Part shown: piece after piece, positions 9,083-17,933 of the stretch
Numbering within the stretch: position 1 is the first letter of the stretch
Layout: every line of letters begins with the position of its first letter
Notes under the pieces: generated by a model
Seen by the model: the letters and a program-made list of their open reading frames with translations, nothing else
What the model was told of the DNA's origin: nothing
Databases searched by the model: none
Source: Mycolicibacterium sp. YH-1
GTDB taxonomy: Bacteria; Actinomycetota; Actinomycetes; Mycobacteriales; Mycobacteriaceae
NCBI RefSeq assembly: GCF_022557175.1
Contig: NZ_CP092915.1
Span: 6,386,001-6,450,000, forward strand
Reading direction: 5' to 3'
Length of the DNA: 64,000 bases
Translations under genes and position numbers: made by a program

Positions 9083-9109
9083 GTGACACTCTTCGATAAG
9101 ATAGTGACA
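9083..9109. promoter_or_regulatory. Direct repeat GTGACA at the GlxA-type regulator start
   Basis: GTGACA occurs at 9083-9088 and again at 9104-9109, exactly 21 bp (two helix turns) apart, the second touching the start codon of the AraC-type gene. AraC-family proteins bind direct repeats with such spacing, so this could be an autoregulatory site. The hexamer is short, so chance is possible. The same hexamer recurs in the divergent promoter at 10909-10943. Confidence 0.35.
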
Positions 9110-10080
9110 TGCACTCGGTGGCGATCCTCGCCTATGACGGGATGTCCGGATTCGAGTCCGGCCTGGCTGCGGAGATCTTCGGGATCACCGAACTCTCCCC
9201 GATGTTCTCCGCAGGCATCTCGCGCCCCTGGTACTCGGTCAAGCTGTGCGCCGAGACACCCGAGGTTCGGATGCTGGGTGGCGCGACCGTGCACACCGCC
9301 TACGGGCTGGCTGATCTATCGGAAGCCGATACGGTGATCATCCCGAGCGTGCGCGATGTCAACGAGCCGACATCGCCGGGACTCATCGAGGCGATTCGGA
9401 CCGCGCACGCGCGAGAGTCGCGGCTGGTGTCCATCTGCTCGGGGGCGTTCGCGCTGGCCGCCGCCGGACTTCTCGACGGTCGGTCCGCCACGACGCACTG
9501 GGTCTACGTGGATCTGCTCCAAGCGCGCCATCCCGACGTCAACGTCGATCCCACCCCGCTCTACATCGATGGCGGAGACGTGCTCACCAGCGCGGGATGC
9601 GCCGCGGGTCTGGATCTGTGCCTGCACATCGTGCGCACCGACCATGGCGCGCGTATCGCGAACGACGTGGCACGGAGGCTGGTGATCTCGCCGCACCGCG
9701 CCGGTGGACAGGCCCAGTACATCGAGACACCAGTACCCGAGCCCACGACGGACGGCGCGATCGCGGCAGGCATGGAGTGGGCGCTGGCGAACCTCGACGC
9801 ACCGATCACTCTCGACGACATGGCCAGGAAGTCACTGATGTCCCGGCGCACCTATCTACGGCAGTTCGCCGATGCCACCGGAACCACGCCGATCAAATGG
9901 CTTATCGGGCAACGCATCCAGGCCAGCATGGAGCTTCTCGAGTCCTCGTCGCTGTCGATCGAGCAGATCGCCACCCGAGTCGGCTTCGAGTCCCCGGTGA
10001 CGTATCGACATCACTTCGTCCGCAGGTGCAAGACCACACCCACCGAGTACCGCAGCTGCTTCGCGGGCGGTCACGCCTGA
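9109..10080 (+). CDS. GlxA-family AraC-type transcriptional regulator
   Basis: 323 residues in two domains. Residues 1-180 form a DJ-1/PfpI-like (class I amidotransferase-like) sensor, with VSICSGAFALAAAGLLDGR at the nucleophile elbow and SATTHW. Residues about 220-320 form the AraC double helix-turn-helix, with MSRRTYLRQFADATGTTP and IATRVGFESPVTYRHHFVRR. The family regulates amino acid, choline and glycine-betaine-related catabolism or aldehyde metabolism. Its stop overlaps the 3' end of the convergent NmrA-like gene by 10 bp. Possible targets are itself and the NmrA/cupin promoter, which shares a GTGACA motif. Confidence 0.9.
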   Translation: MHSVAILAYDGMSGFESGLAAEIFGITELSPMFSAGISRPWYSVKLCAETPEVRMLGGATVHTAYGLADLSEADTVIIPSVRDVNEPTSPGLIEAIRTAHARESRLVSICSGAFALAAAGLLDGRSATTHWVYVDLLQARHPDVNVDPTPLYIDGGDVLTSAGCAAGLDLCLHIVRTDHGARIANDVARRLVISPHRAGGQAQYIETPVPEPTTDGAIAAGMEWALANLDAPITLDDMARKSLMSRRTYLRQFADATGTTPIKWLIGQRIQASMELLESSSLSIEQIATRVGFESPVTYRHHFVRRCKTTPTEYRSCFAGGHA

Positions 10081-10829
10081 GCGACCGTCGAATCCCAGTC
10101 CTCGAGCCGGGTGTCGAAGATCGTCGCGTCCTCACGTGGCGTGAGGCTGTGCTCGCTGATCTCGGCGCCGAAGTACCGGGCGCTCGGGTCCGCCAGCACC
10201 GTCCGGGGGTCGTCGCGCGATGCCAGGGTCGTGCGGACCAGTTCATCGAGACGGAACCGCTGGGGCCCGGCGACCTCGGTGATGCGATTCAGCGGGGTGT
10301 TGACCGCCGTGATCGCCGCGGCCTCGGCGACGTCGGCCGCCGCCATCGGCTGGATGTAGACCGGTGCCAGCCGCACGGTGTCACCATCTGTGGCCTCGTC
10401 GGTGATGCCCCTCAGGAACTCGAAGAACTGCGTCGCGTGAACAATCGAGTACGGGACGTGTGCCTTCGCGATCAGCGTCTCCTGGGCCAGCTTCGCGCGG
10501 AAGTAGCCGCTTCCAGCCGCAGCGAGTTCCCCGGTGCCCACGACTGACAGCGCGACGTGGTGTCCGACCCCGGCTGCGGCCTCCGCGGCGAGCAGGTTGG
10601 ACGTCGAGGTCTGGAAGAACTGCAGCGCCGCATCACCTTCCAGCGACGGCGAATTCGAGACATCGACCACCACCGCGGCGTTGGTCAGGGCCTCGGCGAG
10701 CCCCTCGCCGGTCAGGGTGTTCACACCGGTGTTCGGCGCTGCCGCGATGGCCTCGTGTCCGTGCTCATCAAGAAGTGCCACCAGCTTGGATCCCACTAGA
10801 CCCGTTCCTCCGATGACGACGATCTTCAC
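10071..10829 (-). CDS. NmrA-like NAD(P)-binding protein (atypical SDR)
   Basis: 252 residues. It begins with MKIVVIGGTGLVGSKLVALL, the GxxGxxG NAD(P) loop at the extreme N-terminus, as in NmrA/HSCARG atypical SDRs. VDVSNSP, LSVVGTG and YFRAKLAQE follow the family pattern. The last third (LDELVRTTLASRDDP) is the substrate or effector part. The start is GTG 10829 with GAGGGG 8 bp upstream; upstream codons lack family similarity. Such proteins act as redox sensors or as reductases of small carbonyls. It diverges from the cupin gene. Confidence 0.82.
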   Translation of the reverse strand: MKIVVIGGTGLVGSKLVALLDEHGHEAIAAAPNTGVNTLTGEGLAEALTNAAVVVDVSNSPSLEGDAALQFFQTSTSNLLAAEAAAGVGHHVALSVVGTGELAAAGSGYFRAKLAQETLIAKAHVPYSIVHATQFFEFLRGITDEATDGDTVRLAPVYIQPMAAADVAEAAAITAVNTPLNRITEVAGPQRFRLDELVRTTLASRDDPRTVLADPSARYFGAEISEHSLTPREDATIFDTRLEDWDSTVAQA

Positions 10830-10908
10830 ATCCAACCCCTCAATGATTGCGCCACACGGCCTGCGTGGCCGTCCAGTCACTAGCAAGGACCGAACACAAC
10901 CCCAATTC

Positions 10909-10943
10909 GTGACAATCCCAGCGGAATTGATCGCAGGTGTCAC
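10909..10943. promoter_or_regulatory. Inverted GTGACA/TGTCAC pair in the NmrA-cupin promoter
   Basis: GTGACA at 10909-10914 and its reverse complement TGTCAC at 10938-10943 sit in the gap between the NmrA-like gene and the cupin gene. Together with the direct GTGACA repeats before the GlxA-type gene they could be sites for that regulator. This is suggestive only, since hexamers recur by chance. Confidence 0.3.
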
Positions 10944-11016
10944 AGACCGCTGGTCAGCCTTGTCCTAACTGATGAGACCAGCGCGAATAGCGATAGCCCG
11001 CACCGAAGGAGCCGAC

Positions 11017-11451
11017 ATGCCCGACGAGAAGGCAGCACCCAGGCCACACAGTGACGCCTGGCAGACCGCCGTCACCGTCCTTCAGGAGGCCATGCCGCCC
11101 GCGATTCCCGAGGGGTCGCACGCCATGACGGTCGTGGTGGAGTTTCCCCCCGGCGATCCCGGCACCCCGCCGCACCGGCACTCGGGACCAGCCTTCGGCT
11201 ACGTGCTGGAGGGCGAGATGCTCTTCGAACTCGAGGGTGAGGCTCCGCGCGTCATTCGCGCCGGCGAGACCTTCTGGGAACCCGGGGGCGACGTCATCCA
11301 CTACCAGGACGGCAACAATCGGGACGACGTCAAGAGCCGGTTCACCGTGACGATGTTCTGCGTTCCGGGGCAACCCATGCTCACGCTTGTCGACGACGAC
11401 GAACTCGAGGCACGTCGAGACCGTCGCGTGCCAGCACCGAACGCCCAATAG
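11017..11451 (+). CDS. Cupin-domain protein
   Basis: 144 residues with one cupin fold. The first cupin motif is PPHRHSGPAFGYVLEGEM (two His and a Glu for metal binding) and the second is around GETFWEPGGDVIHY (His). The start is the ATG at 11017, which has AAGGAG 6 bp upstream. Small single-domain cupins can be isomerases, dioxygenases or simple binding proteins; the exact role is unknown. It is followed 15 bp later by the ThuA-like gene, so the two are probably one operon. Confidence 0.85.
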   Translation: MPDEKAAPRPHSDAWQTAVTVLQEAMPPAIPEGSHAMTVVVEFPPGDPGTPPHRHSGPAFGYVLEGEMLFELEGEAPRVIRAGETFWEPGGDVIHYQDGNNRDDVKSRFTVTMFCVPGQPMLTLVDDDELEARRDRRVPAPNAQ

Positions 11452-11466
11452 TCGAGGAACGTGGCG

Positions 11467-12357
11467 ATGTCGAAGATTCTGTTGCAGAGCACGATTCACA
11501 AGAGCCCCGAGGATTGGGATATCAGCCGCTTCGCCCTGCTTGCAGACGAGCTGCGGTCCAGGGGCCACGATGTGACCGCCCGCAACCGGGAGGACGCCGA
11601 CCAGGATCCGATCTTGATTCGCATCGACGAACTCGACTTCGATCAGCTGTGGTTGATGGCCGTCGACGGTGGTGACGGGCTCACCGCCGCCGAGGCCGAC
11701 GCCATCATGAGGTTCCGCGAGAGCGGCGGCGGCGTGCTGACCGCGCGCGATCACCAAGATCTGGGCAGCTGCCTGGTCAGGCTTGGCTCATTGGGCATGG
11801 TCAACCAGTTCCACGACGAGAGTGTGGATCCGGCGACCATGTGCGATGACCAGGACACCCCGGAGATCTCCTGGCCGAACTACCACTCGGGGGCCAACGG
11901 CGACTACCAACCGGTGCTGATCAGCGGGTCGGCCCACCCACTCCTGCGGACCACCCGGACGCCGAGCGGACGAATCGAGTGGTTCCCGGCACATCCGCAC
12001 GAGGGGCTGGTATCGCCGGATGGCCCATTCGCCACGGCCCTCGCCCAGGGCCGAAGCACCGCCACCGGCCGGCACTTCAACCTCGCGGTGCTGCTGGAAG
12101 GGGAAACCGGATCGGATGGCAGACCGATGGGCCGCGCGCTCGCCGCATCGACGTTTCACCACTTTGCCGACTACAACTGGGATCTGCGCTCCGGTGCCCC
12201 CTCGTTCGTCACCGAACCGCCGGGCACGCAGATCCAGGACGACCCGATCCACCTCGACGTCTTCAAGGACTACGTCGGCAACATCGCGGACTGGCTGCAT
12301 CCGACGGATGGCCCTCACGCGTCGTCCTCGGTGACGGGAATGCGCGCTACCGTGTGA
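11467..12357 (+). CDS. ThuA-like / glutamine-amidotransferase-fold protein
   Basis: 296 residues with a flavodoxin-like fold start (KILLQSTIHKSPEDWDISRF) and a conserved block LWLMAVDGGDGLTAAEADAI followed by MRFRESGGGVLTARDHQDLG. That block resembles the nucleophile-elbow region of ThuA and class I amidotransferase-like proteins without an obvious catalytic cysteine. HFADYNWDLRSG and the tail NIADWL are also conserved in hypothetical proteins of this type. I prefer ATG 11467 to the GTG at 11461 because GAGGAA sits 7 bp before it. Function unknown; probably carbohydrate- or small-molecule-related and co-transcribed with the cupin. Confidence 0.7.
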   Translation: MSKILLQSTIHKSPEDWDISRFALLADELRSRGHDVTARNREDADQDPILIRIDELDFDQLWLMAVDGGDGLTAAEADAIMRFRESGGGVLTARDHQDLGSCLVRLGSLGMVNQFHDESVDPATMCDDQDTPEISWPNYHSGANGDYQPVLISGSAHPLLRTTRTPSGRIEWFPAHPHEGLVSPDGPFATALAQGRSTATGRHFNLAVLLEGETGSDGRPMGRALAASTFHHFADYNWDLRSGAPSFVTEPPGTQIQDDPIHLDVFKDYVGNIADWLHPTDGPHASSSVTGMRATV

Positions 12358-12383
12358 GAGGAACCGGATGAGGGAGAGGGTCG

Positions 12384-13049
12384 ATGACACAGCCCCACAT
12401 GGATTGGGAGAGCGCCTATCAGCAGGACGCGCCGCCACCGTGGAGCATCGGCCAGCCCCAGCCCGAGCTGGCCGCGCTCATCGCCGACGGCAGGGTGCGC
12501 AGCGAGGTTCTCGACGCCGGCTGCGGACACGCCGAACTCTCACTGGAACTGGCCAGGCAGGGCTATCAGGTGGTCGGGCTGGACTTCAGCCCAACCGCGG
12601 TGGCGGCGGCCGCGGCGGCCGCCGCCGAGCGCGGCCTTACCTCGGCGCGCTTCGCGCAAGCCGACATCGCCGACTTTGGCGGATATGACGACAGGTTCTC
12701 CACCGTCATCGACAGCGGGCTGCTCCATTCGCTGCCGGTCGAGCGACGAGCGGACTACCTGCGGTGCATAGCGCGGGCCGCCGCTCCAGGCGCAGCGCTC
12801 TACATCTTGTCCTTCAACTCCGAGGTCGGCGGTGATGGACAGCAACGCGGCCCCCGCGGCGTCTCCGAGGACGAGTTCCGCGAGGCCGTGGGCGCGTACT
12901 GGGTGGTGGACGACGTGCGTCCCGCCGTCCTGTACGGCAACGCCACCGCTGTCCCCGAGGGAACGGACGCACCGAACATGGCGCGTTTCGTCGACGGGGA
13001 TCACCTGAAGATGCCGGGATTCCTGCTCAGCGCCCACAAGGGCGCCTGA
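12384..13049 (+). CDS. Class I SAM-dependent methyltransferase
   Basis: 221 residues. The SAM motif I is VLDAGCGHAELSLELARQGY, followed by VVGLDFS, an ADIADF motif and STVIDSGLLHSL. This is a compact UbiE/TehB-like methyltransferase. A run of GCG/GCC codons encodes AVAAAAAAAAERG just after the nucleotide site, which is unusual but fits a helix. GAGGGAGAGGG lies directly upstream. The gene is convergent with the P450, with 10 bp between stops. The substrate is unknown. Confidence 0.85.
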   Translation: MTQPHMDWESAYQQDAPPPWSIGQPQPELAALIADGRVRSEVLDAGCGHAELSLELARQGYQVVGLDFSPTAVAAAAAAAAERGLTSARFAQADIADFGGYDDRFSTVIDSGLLHSLPVERRADYLRCIARAAAPGAALYILSFNSEVGGDGQQRGPRGVSEDEFREAVGAYWVVDDVRPAVLYGNATAVPEGTDAPNMARFVDGDHLKMPGFLLSAHKGA

Positions 13050-13059
13050 CTGCCCAAAC

Positions 13060-14259
13060 TCAGCCGACGATCGCGGGCATGGTCTCCCAGCCCCGCACGG
13101 TTGAGGTGGATGACATCTTGGCGTTGGGTAGGTCGATGTCCCACTCGGGGAAACGTATGAGGATCTCCTCGATCGCAACCCGCCCCTCCAGGCGCGCCAG
13201 CGCGGAGCCGATGCAGTAGTGCGTCCCGACACCCAGGGCAAGATGCGAACGGACGTCGCGGTGAATGTCGAAGACATCAGGATCGGGGAACTGACGCTCA
13301 TCGCGATTGGCGGCACCGGCGAGCAGGATCATCGCGCTGCCCTCGGGCACAGACTGTCCGTAGTACTCGACATCGCGGGTGACGTATCGGGCGAAGTGCG
13401 GGGCGGGCGGCTCGAAGCGCAACAGCTCCTCGACCGCCTTGGGGATCAACGATGGATCGGCCACTAGCTCGCGACGCTGATCGGGATGCTCGGCAAGCAC
13501 TTTGGCCGCCCAGCCGATCAGCCGCGTGGTGGTCTCGTTGCCCGCGGCCGCGACCACGCTGACATACATCAGCAGCTCATCGCGATGCAGCCGCCGAACC
13601 ACACCGTCCTCGTCGGTGAACTCGACGTTGAGCAGTTCGGTCACGATGTCATCCGAGGGATTCTTGGAACGCCACTCGATGTAGTCGACGAATATCGAGC
13701 CGTCATCGAATCCGTCGGACGCAATCTCCATCGGCTCCCCGGCGTCGGTGACCATGTGCGAGTTCGAGTGATCGCGGATAGCCTCCTGGTTCTCCTCCGG
13801 AATCCCTAGCAGCTTGCTGATCACGCGCATCGGCATCTGCGCGCCCAGATCGGCGATGAAGTCGAAACCCGCGGAACCGACCAGCGGGTCGAGGCTGCGC
13901 GCACAGTACTGGCGAATGGTGTCCTCGAGTTCGCTGATCTTGCGGGGTGTGAACATCCGCGACAACAACTTGCGGTGGATGTCGTGACGCGGCGGATCCT
14001 CCATCACGAGCAGCCCCGACGGGACGTCCATATTGGCCTTGATCAACTCCAGGATGTTGCCGCGGGCGGAGCTGAAGGTCTGGTGGTCGACCGCCGCCGC
14101 GTTCACGTCGGCGAATCGACTCAGCGCGTAGAAGTCGAACTGCTCGTTGTAGTACAGCGGCATCTCGTCCCGTAGCCGACGGAACATCGGATACGGGTCG
14201 ACGACGAGGTCGGCGTCGTAGGGATCGAACGAGATCTCACTGGTCGCACCCGCGCTCAT
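13060..14259 (-). CDS. Cytochrome P450
   Basis: 399 residues. The I-helix oxygen site is AAAGNETTTRL, the ExxR motif is EELLRFEPPAP, and the heme-ligand loop is LALGVGTHYCIGSALARLE. The usual Phe seven residues before the cysteine ligand is replaced by Leu (LGVGTHYC), a modest deviation. The enzyme is soluble and would need a ferredoxin/reductase. The start at ATG 14259 puts the N-terminus at MSAGATSEISFDPYDADLV and places the gene 9 bp from two TetR-type operator repeats. It diverges from a TetR regulator that presumably represses it. Confidence 0.92.
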   Translation of the reverse strand: MSAGATSEISFDPYDADLVVDPYPMFRRLRDEMPLYYNEQFDFYALSRFADVNAAAVDHQTFSSARGNILELIKANMDVPSGLLVMEDPPRHDIHRKLLSRMFTPRKISELEDTIRQYCARSLDPLVGSAGFDFIADLGAQMPMRVISKLLGIPEENQEAIRDHSNSHMVTDAGEPMEIASDGFDDGSIFVDYIEWRSKNPSDDIVTELLNVEFTDEDGVVRRLHRDELLMYVSVVAAAGNETTTRLIGWAAKVLAEHPDQRRELVADPSLIPKAVEELLRFEPPAPHFARYVTRDVEYYGQSVPEGSAMILLAGAANRDERQFPDPDVFDIHRDVRSHLALGVGTHYCIGSALARLEGRVAIEEILIRFPEWDIDLPNAKMSSTSTVRGWETMPAIVG

Positions 14260-14268
14260 GGCCTCAAC

Positions 14269-14301
14269 ATACCTGTCCGTATGTGCGATACGGAAGCGTA
14301 T
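14269..14301. promoter_or_regulatory. Double TetR-type operator ATAC-N6-GTAT
   Basis: ATACCTGTCCGTAT (14269-14282) and ATACGGAAGCGTAT (14288-14301) are two inverted repeats with identical arms, 19 bp apart. They lie between the divergent P450 (start 14259) and TetR (start 14322 or 14331). A further GTATG half-site follows near 14320. This is the likely repressor-binding region. Confidence 0.82.
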
Positions 14302-14330
14302 GCGCACATCCTTTTGGCAGTATGTGCCCA

Positions 14331-14936
14331 ATGGTGGAGCGCTTTACCAAGGAGCGGCGGCTCGAGCACACACGCAATCTGCTGGTCGACGCGGCCGAGG
14401 AGGTCTTCGCCAACAAGGGGTTCAGCGCAGCGACTCTCGATGACATCGCCGCCGCCGCCGGCTACACCCGCGGGGCGATCTATGTGCACTTCAAGGCCAA
14501 GGAAGACCTGTTCTTCGCCGTCAGCGACCGCTACTGGCGTCGCTACTTCGACAACTTCGCCGAGGTGCTCGCCGCTGTGGACGAGATCGGCGACGACGAG
14601 CTGAGCGAGATCGCGCAACGCTGGATCCAGCTCACCCGCAGCGGCGGTGCACGACATGCGGCCCTGGGCTACGAGTTCACCCTCTACCTGCTGCGCAACC
14701 CCGACGCTCGCGAGCGCGTCGCCGACAAGCGCCGTGAGGTCGTCGACGCACTCACGGAATTCGTCATCAGCGGCTCACAACGGCTCGGCCTGACCTTGTC
14801 CGTCCCGGCAAGGGAATTCGCGCAAGCTCTCATCGCCACAAGCGACGGCATCATGCTCGCCGGTGAACTCGATGACGTCGACCTATTTCAGACCGCCCTG
14901 AGGATGTACACGTCGGTCGTCACGCCGAAGGCGTAG
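14331..14936 (+). CDS. TetR-family transcriptional regulator
   Basis: 201 residues. The helix-turn-helix region is RNLLVDAAEEVFANKGFSAA then TLDDIAAAAGYTRGAIYVHF. The start is ATG 14331 (MVERFTKERR), with ATG 14322 in frame three codons earlier; neither has a ribosome site, so a leaderless mRNA is likely. It diverges from the P450 gene and ends 16 bp from the convergent permease. The probable function is repression of the P450 and itself through ATAC-N6-GTAT sites. Confidence 0.9.
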   Translation: MVERFTKERRLEHTRNLLVDAAEEVFANKGFSAATLDDIAAAAGYTRGAIYVHFKAKEDLFFAVSDRYWRRYFDNFAEVLAAVDEIGDDELSEIAQRWIQLTRSGGARHAALGYEFTLYLLRNPDARERVADKRREVVDALTEFVISGSQRLGLTLSVPAREFAQALIATSDGIMLAGELDDVDLFQTALRMYTSVVTPKA

Positions 14937-14952
14937 GCGAAGCCATCGGCGG

Positions 14953-16296
14953 CTACTCCTTGAGGTCCAGTGTGGGCGTCGGGCGGGAGAATCCGCGCGT
15001 CACACCCAGCAGCCAGATGAAACCGACTGCCAGCCAGCACAACCCGACGATCAGCGTCTCCGACGACAAACTGGTCCACAACCAGACCGTCAACGCGAAA
15101 CCGATGAACGGCAACACCAGGCTGTTCACGATCTGGCCACCCGAGCGCTGCCGCAGGTCCACGAAGTAGTGCTTGATCACCGACAGATTGACCACCGAGA
15201 ATGCCACCAGCGCACCGAAGCTGATTAGTGATGCCAACGTCGCCAGGTCAATGACCACAGCCAGCAGTGACACCACCGACACCACCAGGATCGCGTACAC
15301 CGGGGTGGCGTATCTGGCCGACAACCGACCGAACACCCGCCGCGGCAGAATCCCGTCGCGGCCCATGGCGAAGAGGATGCGGGCCACCGAGGCCTGCGAG
15401 GTGATGGCCGATCCGAGCGCGCCGGCAACGTAGGCGGCAGTGAAGAACGTCTTGGCGAAATCGCCGCCGACGGCGGCCATCACGTCCAGCGCACCCGAGT
15501 CGACATCGGTGAACTCGTTCGACGGGAACACCACCTGCGACAGGTAGGACAGCCCGATGAAGATCAATCCGGATACCAGCGTTGCGATCATGATTGCCTG
15601 CGGCACAGTACGTTTAGGGTCTTTCGCCTCCTCCGACAGGGTGGACACCGCGTCGAAGCCCAGGAATGACAGACACAGGATCGCCGCACCGGCGAACACC
15701 GGGGCCAGGCCCGACGTCGTACCGTCACCGCTGAATGGAGCTGCCGGATCCACCGAGCCGCTGCCGAACAACGTCACGCACGACAGCACCACGAACGTCA
15801 CAATGAAGATGGCCTGGATCGCGATGATGAGGAAGTTGGCGCGGGCCACCGACACGATGCCGATGATGTTGAGCACGGTGACGATGGCGATCGTCACCAC
15901 GATGATGATCCAGGCCGGGATCGCCGGGAACGCGGCCTCCAGGTAAATTCCGATGACCAAGTAGTTGATCATCGGCAGGAACAGGTAGTCCAGCAGCAGC
16001 GACCACCCGGCCAGGAAGCCGATCGGGGCACCGAAGGTCTTCTGCGTGTAGGTATAGGCCGACCCCGCCACCGGGAACGCCCCGGCCATCCGGGCGTAGG
16101 ACCGGGCGGTGAAAACCATGGCGACCAACGTCACCACATACGCGAACGGCAGTCTCCCACCGGTCACTTCGGTGACGATGCCGTAGGTGGTGAACACCGT
16201 GAGCGGCACCATGTAGACGAGACCGAACAGCACCAGGGACGGGAGCCCGAGAACGCGGCGCAGGTGGCCTTCCGTCGCGGCGGAGGTAACGGTCAT
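14953..16296 (-). CDS. APC-family amino acid/polyamine permease
   Basis: About 447 residues with 12 hydrophobic segments. Features include a first helix LVLFGLVYMVPLTVFTTYGI, the GAFPVAGSAYTYTQKTFG segment typical of APC carriers, and FLGFDAVSTLSEEAKDPKRT in the middle. It is the last gene of the aguB-aguA-amidohydrolase operon. Start choice: ATG 16296 has AAAGG 7 bp upstream. GTG 16311 overlaps the preceding stop (GTGA) and would add five residues; coupling could favour either. By context it imports the amine or guanidino compound degraded by the operon. Confidence 0.9.
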   Translation of the reverse strand: MTVTSAATEGHLRRVLGLPSLVLFGLVYMVPLTVFTTYGIVTEVTGGRLPFAYVVTLVAMVFTARSYARMAGAFPVAGSAYTYTQKTFGAPIGFLAGWSLLLDYLFLPMINYLVIGIYLEAAFPAIPAWIIIVVTIAIVTVLNIIGIVSVARANFLIIAIQAIFIVTFVVLSCVTLFGSGSVDPAAPFSGDGTTSGLAPVFAGAAILCLSFLGFDAVSTLSEEAKDPKRTVPQAIMIATLVSGLIFIGLSYLSQVVFPSNEFTDVDSGALDVMAAVGGDFAKTFFTAAYVAGALGSAITSQASVARILFAMGRDGILPRRVFGRLSARYATPVYAILVVSVVSLLAVVIDLATLASLISFGALVAFSVVNLSVIKHYFVDLRQRSGGQIVNSLVLPFIGFALTVWLWTSLSSETLIVGLCWLAVGFIWLLGVTRGFSRPTPTLDLKE

Positions 16297-16307
16297 GGCA
16301 TCGCCTT

Positions 16308-17933
16308 TCACTGTTCGGCCGAGTACACCGGCTGGCCCTGCAGATACGTTGTGCGGATCCGCAGCGCCGGAAGGTCCAGCGCGGCAGTCCGAGTGGGATC
16401 ACCCTCGAGCCAGACCAGGTCGGCACTGGCGCCGGGCACCAGGCGGCCCCAGTCGGATTCGGCGAATGCCTGGTATGCCACCCCGGCCGTGTACGAGGAC
16501 AGCGCCTGCTCGATCGGGATGATCTCCTCGGGTGTCCAGCCGCCCTCCGGGGCACCCTCGGCGGTCTGCCGGGACACCGCGACCGCGATTCCGTCCAGCG
16601 GCGCGCCCGATGACACCGGCCAGTCCGAGCCGAATGCCAGTGCCGCACCGGAGGATTCCAGTGACCGAATCCGGTACTGCTTGTCGGCGCGTTCGGCACC
16701 GAGCCGCGGAATGGTTAGCACCGTCATCAACGCGTCCATCTGAGCCCACAGCGGCTGCAGGTTCGGGATGACACCGAGTTCGGCGAACCGGCCGATGTCG
16801 GCGTCGTCGACGAGCTGAGCGTGGGCGATCACCGGGCGCCGGTCACGGGGTCCGTTCTGCCGAACGACGTACTCGATGGCGTCGAGGGCCTGGCGCACCG
16901 CGGCGTCGCCGATGGCGTGGATGTGGATCTGGAGACCGAGGTCATCGACGCGGCGTGCGGCCTCGGCCAGCGAGTCGCCCTCCCACAGCGTCATTCCGTG
17001 GCTGTGCAGACCCGAGCAATACGGTGCCAGCAGTGCTCCGGTCTCATTCTCCACCACTCCGTCGGCGAAGAACTTCACGGTGTTCGCTGTCAGCAGGGGC
17101 GACTTCGTCGCCTCGACGCGATCGCTGGCCGAGGCGAACTGCGTAATCTGGGTGTCGAAATGGCGCGGGTCGGCGTAGAACGCGAGGTTGAAGCGCATCC
17201 GCAATGCGCCCTGAGCGGCTGCCGCGAGGTAGGTGTCGACATCGGCCGGCTCAACCCAGGCGTCCTGCACCCAGGTGACGCCGCGGGCCAGGAAGTAGTC
17301 GGCCGCGGCCGATAGCGCCGCGATGCGCACTGCCTCGTCACGCGGGGGCATGACGGCGGCGACCAGGTCGGTGGCACCCCATTCCCGCAGCGTGCCGAGC
17401 ACCGATCCGTCCGACCGCCGCGGGATCTCGCCGAGCACCGGGTCGGGGGTGTCGGCAGTGATCCCCGCTCGTTGCAGCGCAACGGAATTGACCCAGAAGG
17501 TGTGGTAGTCCCAGGCCCGCAGCACCACGGGCCGGTCTGGTACCGCAGCATCGAGCCAGCGTGCGTCGAACAGGCCGGCGGGAACCAGGCTGCCGTCGTA
17601 GGACGCGCCGACTATCCATTCCTCGTGAGGATTGGCGGCGGCGAATTCCCCAACTGCCGCCACGATTTCGTCCACCGACGAACATGCCCGCACCGCCGGC
17701 CCGGCGGATTCCAGCCCGCCGTAGAGCGGGTGGGCATGGCCGTCACCGAAGGACGGCATCAGAAAACCACCGGCCAGGTCGACCTGCGCATCGCAGGGCT
17801 GCGCGTGGGCCTGCTCCCCCACCGCGAGGACCACGCCGTCGGCAATCAGCAGCGCATCGGTGGTCTCGGTGCCGGTCCAGATCACGCCGCCATGAAACAA
17901 CGTCGCCACGGTCGGGACACTACGCGCGGTCAC
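16308..17933 (-). CDS. YtcJ-like metal-dependent amidohydrolase
   Basis: 541 residues, as usual for the YtcJ/NfdA-type amidohydrolase_3 group. The metal motif FGDGHAHP (HxH) is near residue 65. LQIHIHAIGDAAV holds two more His, VIAHAQ one more, and LAFGSDWPVSSGAPLDGIAV the late Asp. It starts with GTG 17933 inside the GTGA overlap with the aguA stop, with GGAG 5 bp upstream. It acts on an amide, formamide or cyclic imide. Its position between aguA and a permease suggests a related hydrolytic step, but the substrate is not known. Confidence 0.88.
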   Translation of the reverse strand: MTARSVPTVATLFHGGVIWTGTETTDALLIADGVVLAVGEQAHAQPCDAQVDLAGGFLMPSFGDGHAHPLYGGLESAGPAVRACSSVDEIVAAVGEFAAANPHEEWIVGASYDGSLVPAGLFDARWLDAAVPDRPVVLRAWDYHTFWVNSVALQRAGITADTPDPVLGEIPRRSDGSVLGTLREWGATDLVAAVMPPRDEAVRIAALSAAADYFLARGVTWVQDAWVEPADVDTYLAAAAQGALRMRFNLAFYADPRHFDTQITQFASASDRVEATKSPLLTANTVKFFADGVVENETGALLAPYCSGLHSHGMTLWEGDSLAEAARRVDDLGLQIHIHAIGDAAVRQALDAIEYVVRQNGPRDRRPVIAHAQLVDDADIGRFAELGVIPNLQPLWAQMDALMTVLTIPRLGAERADKQYRIRSLESSGAALAFGSDWPVSSGAPLDGIAVAVSRQTAEGAPEGGWTPEEIIPIEQALSSYTAGVAYQAFAESDWGRLVPGASADLVWLEGDPTRTAALDLPALRIRTTYLQGQPVYSAEQ

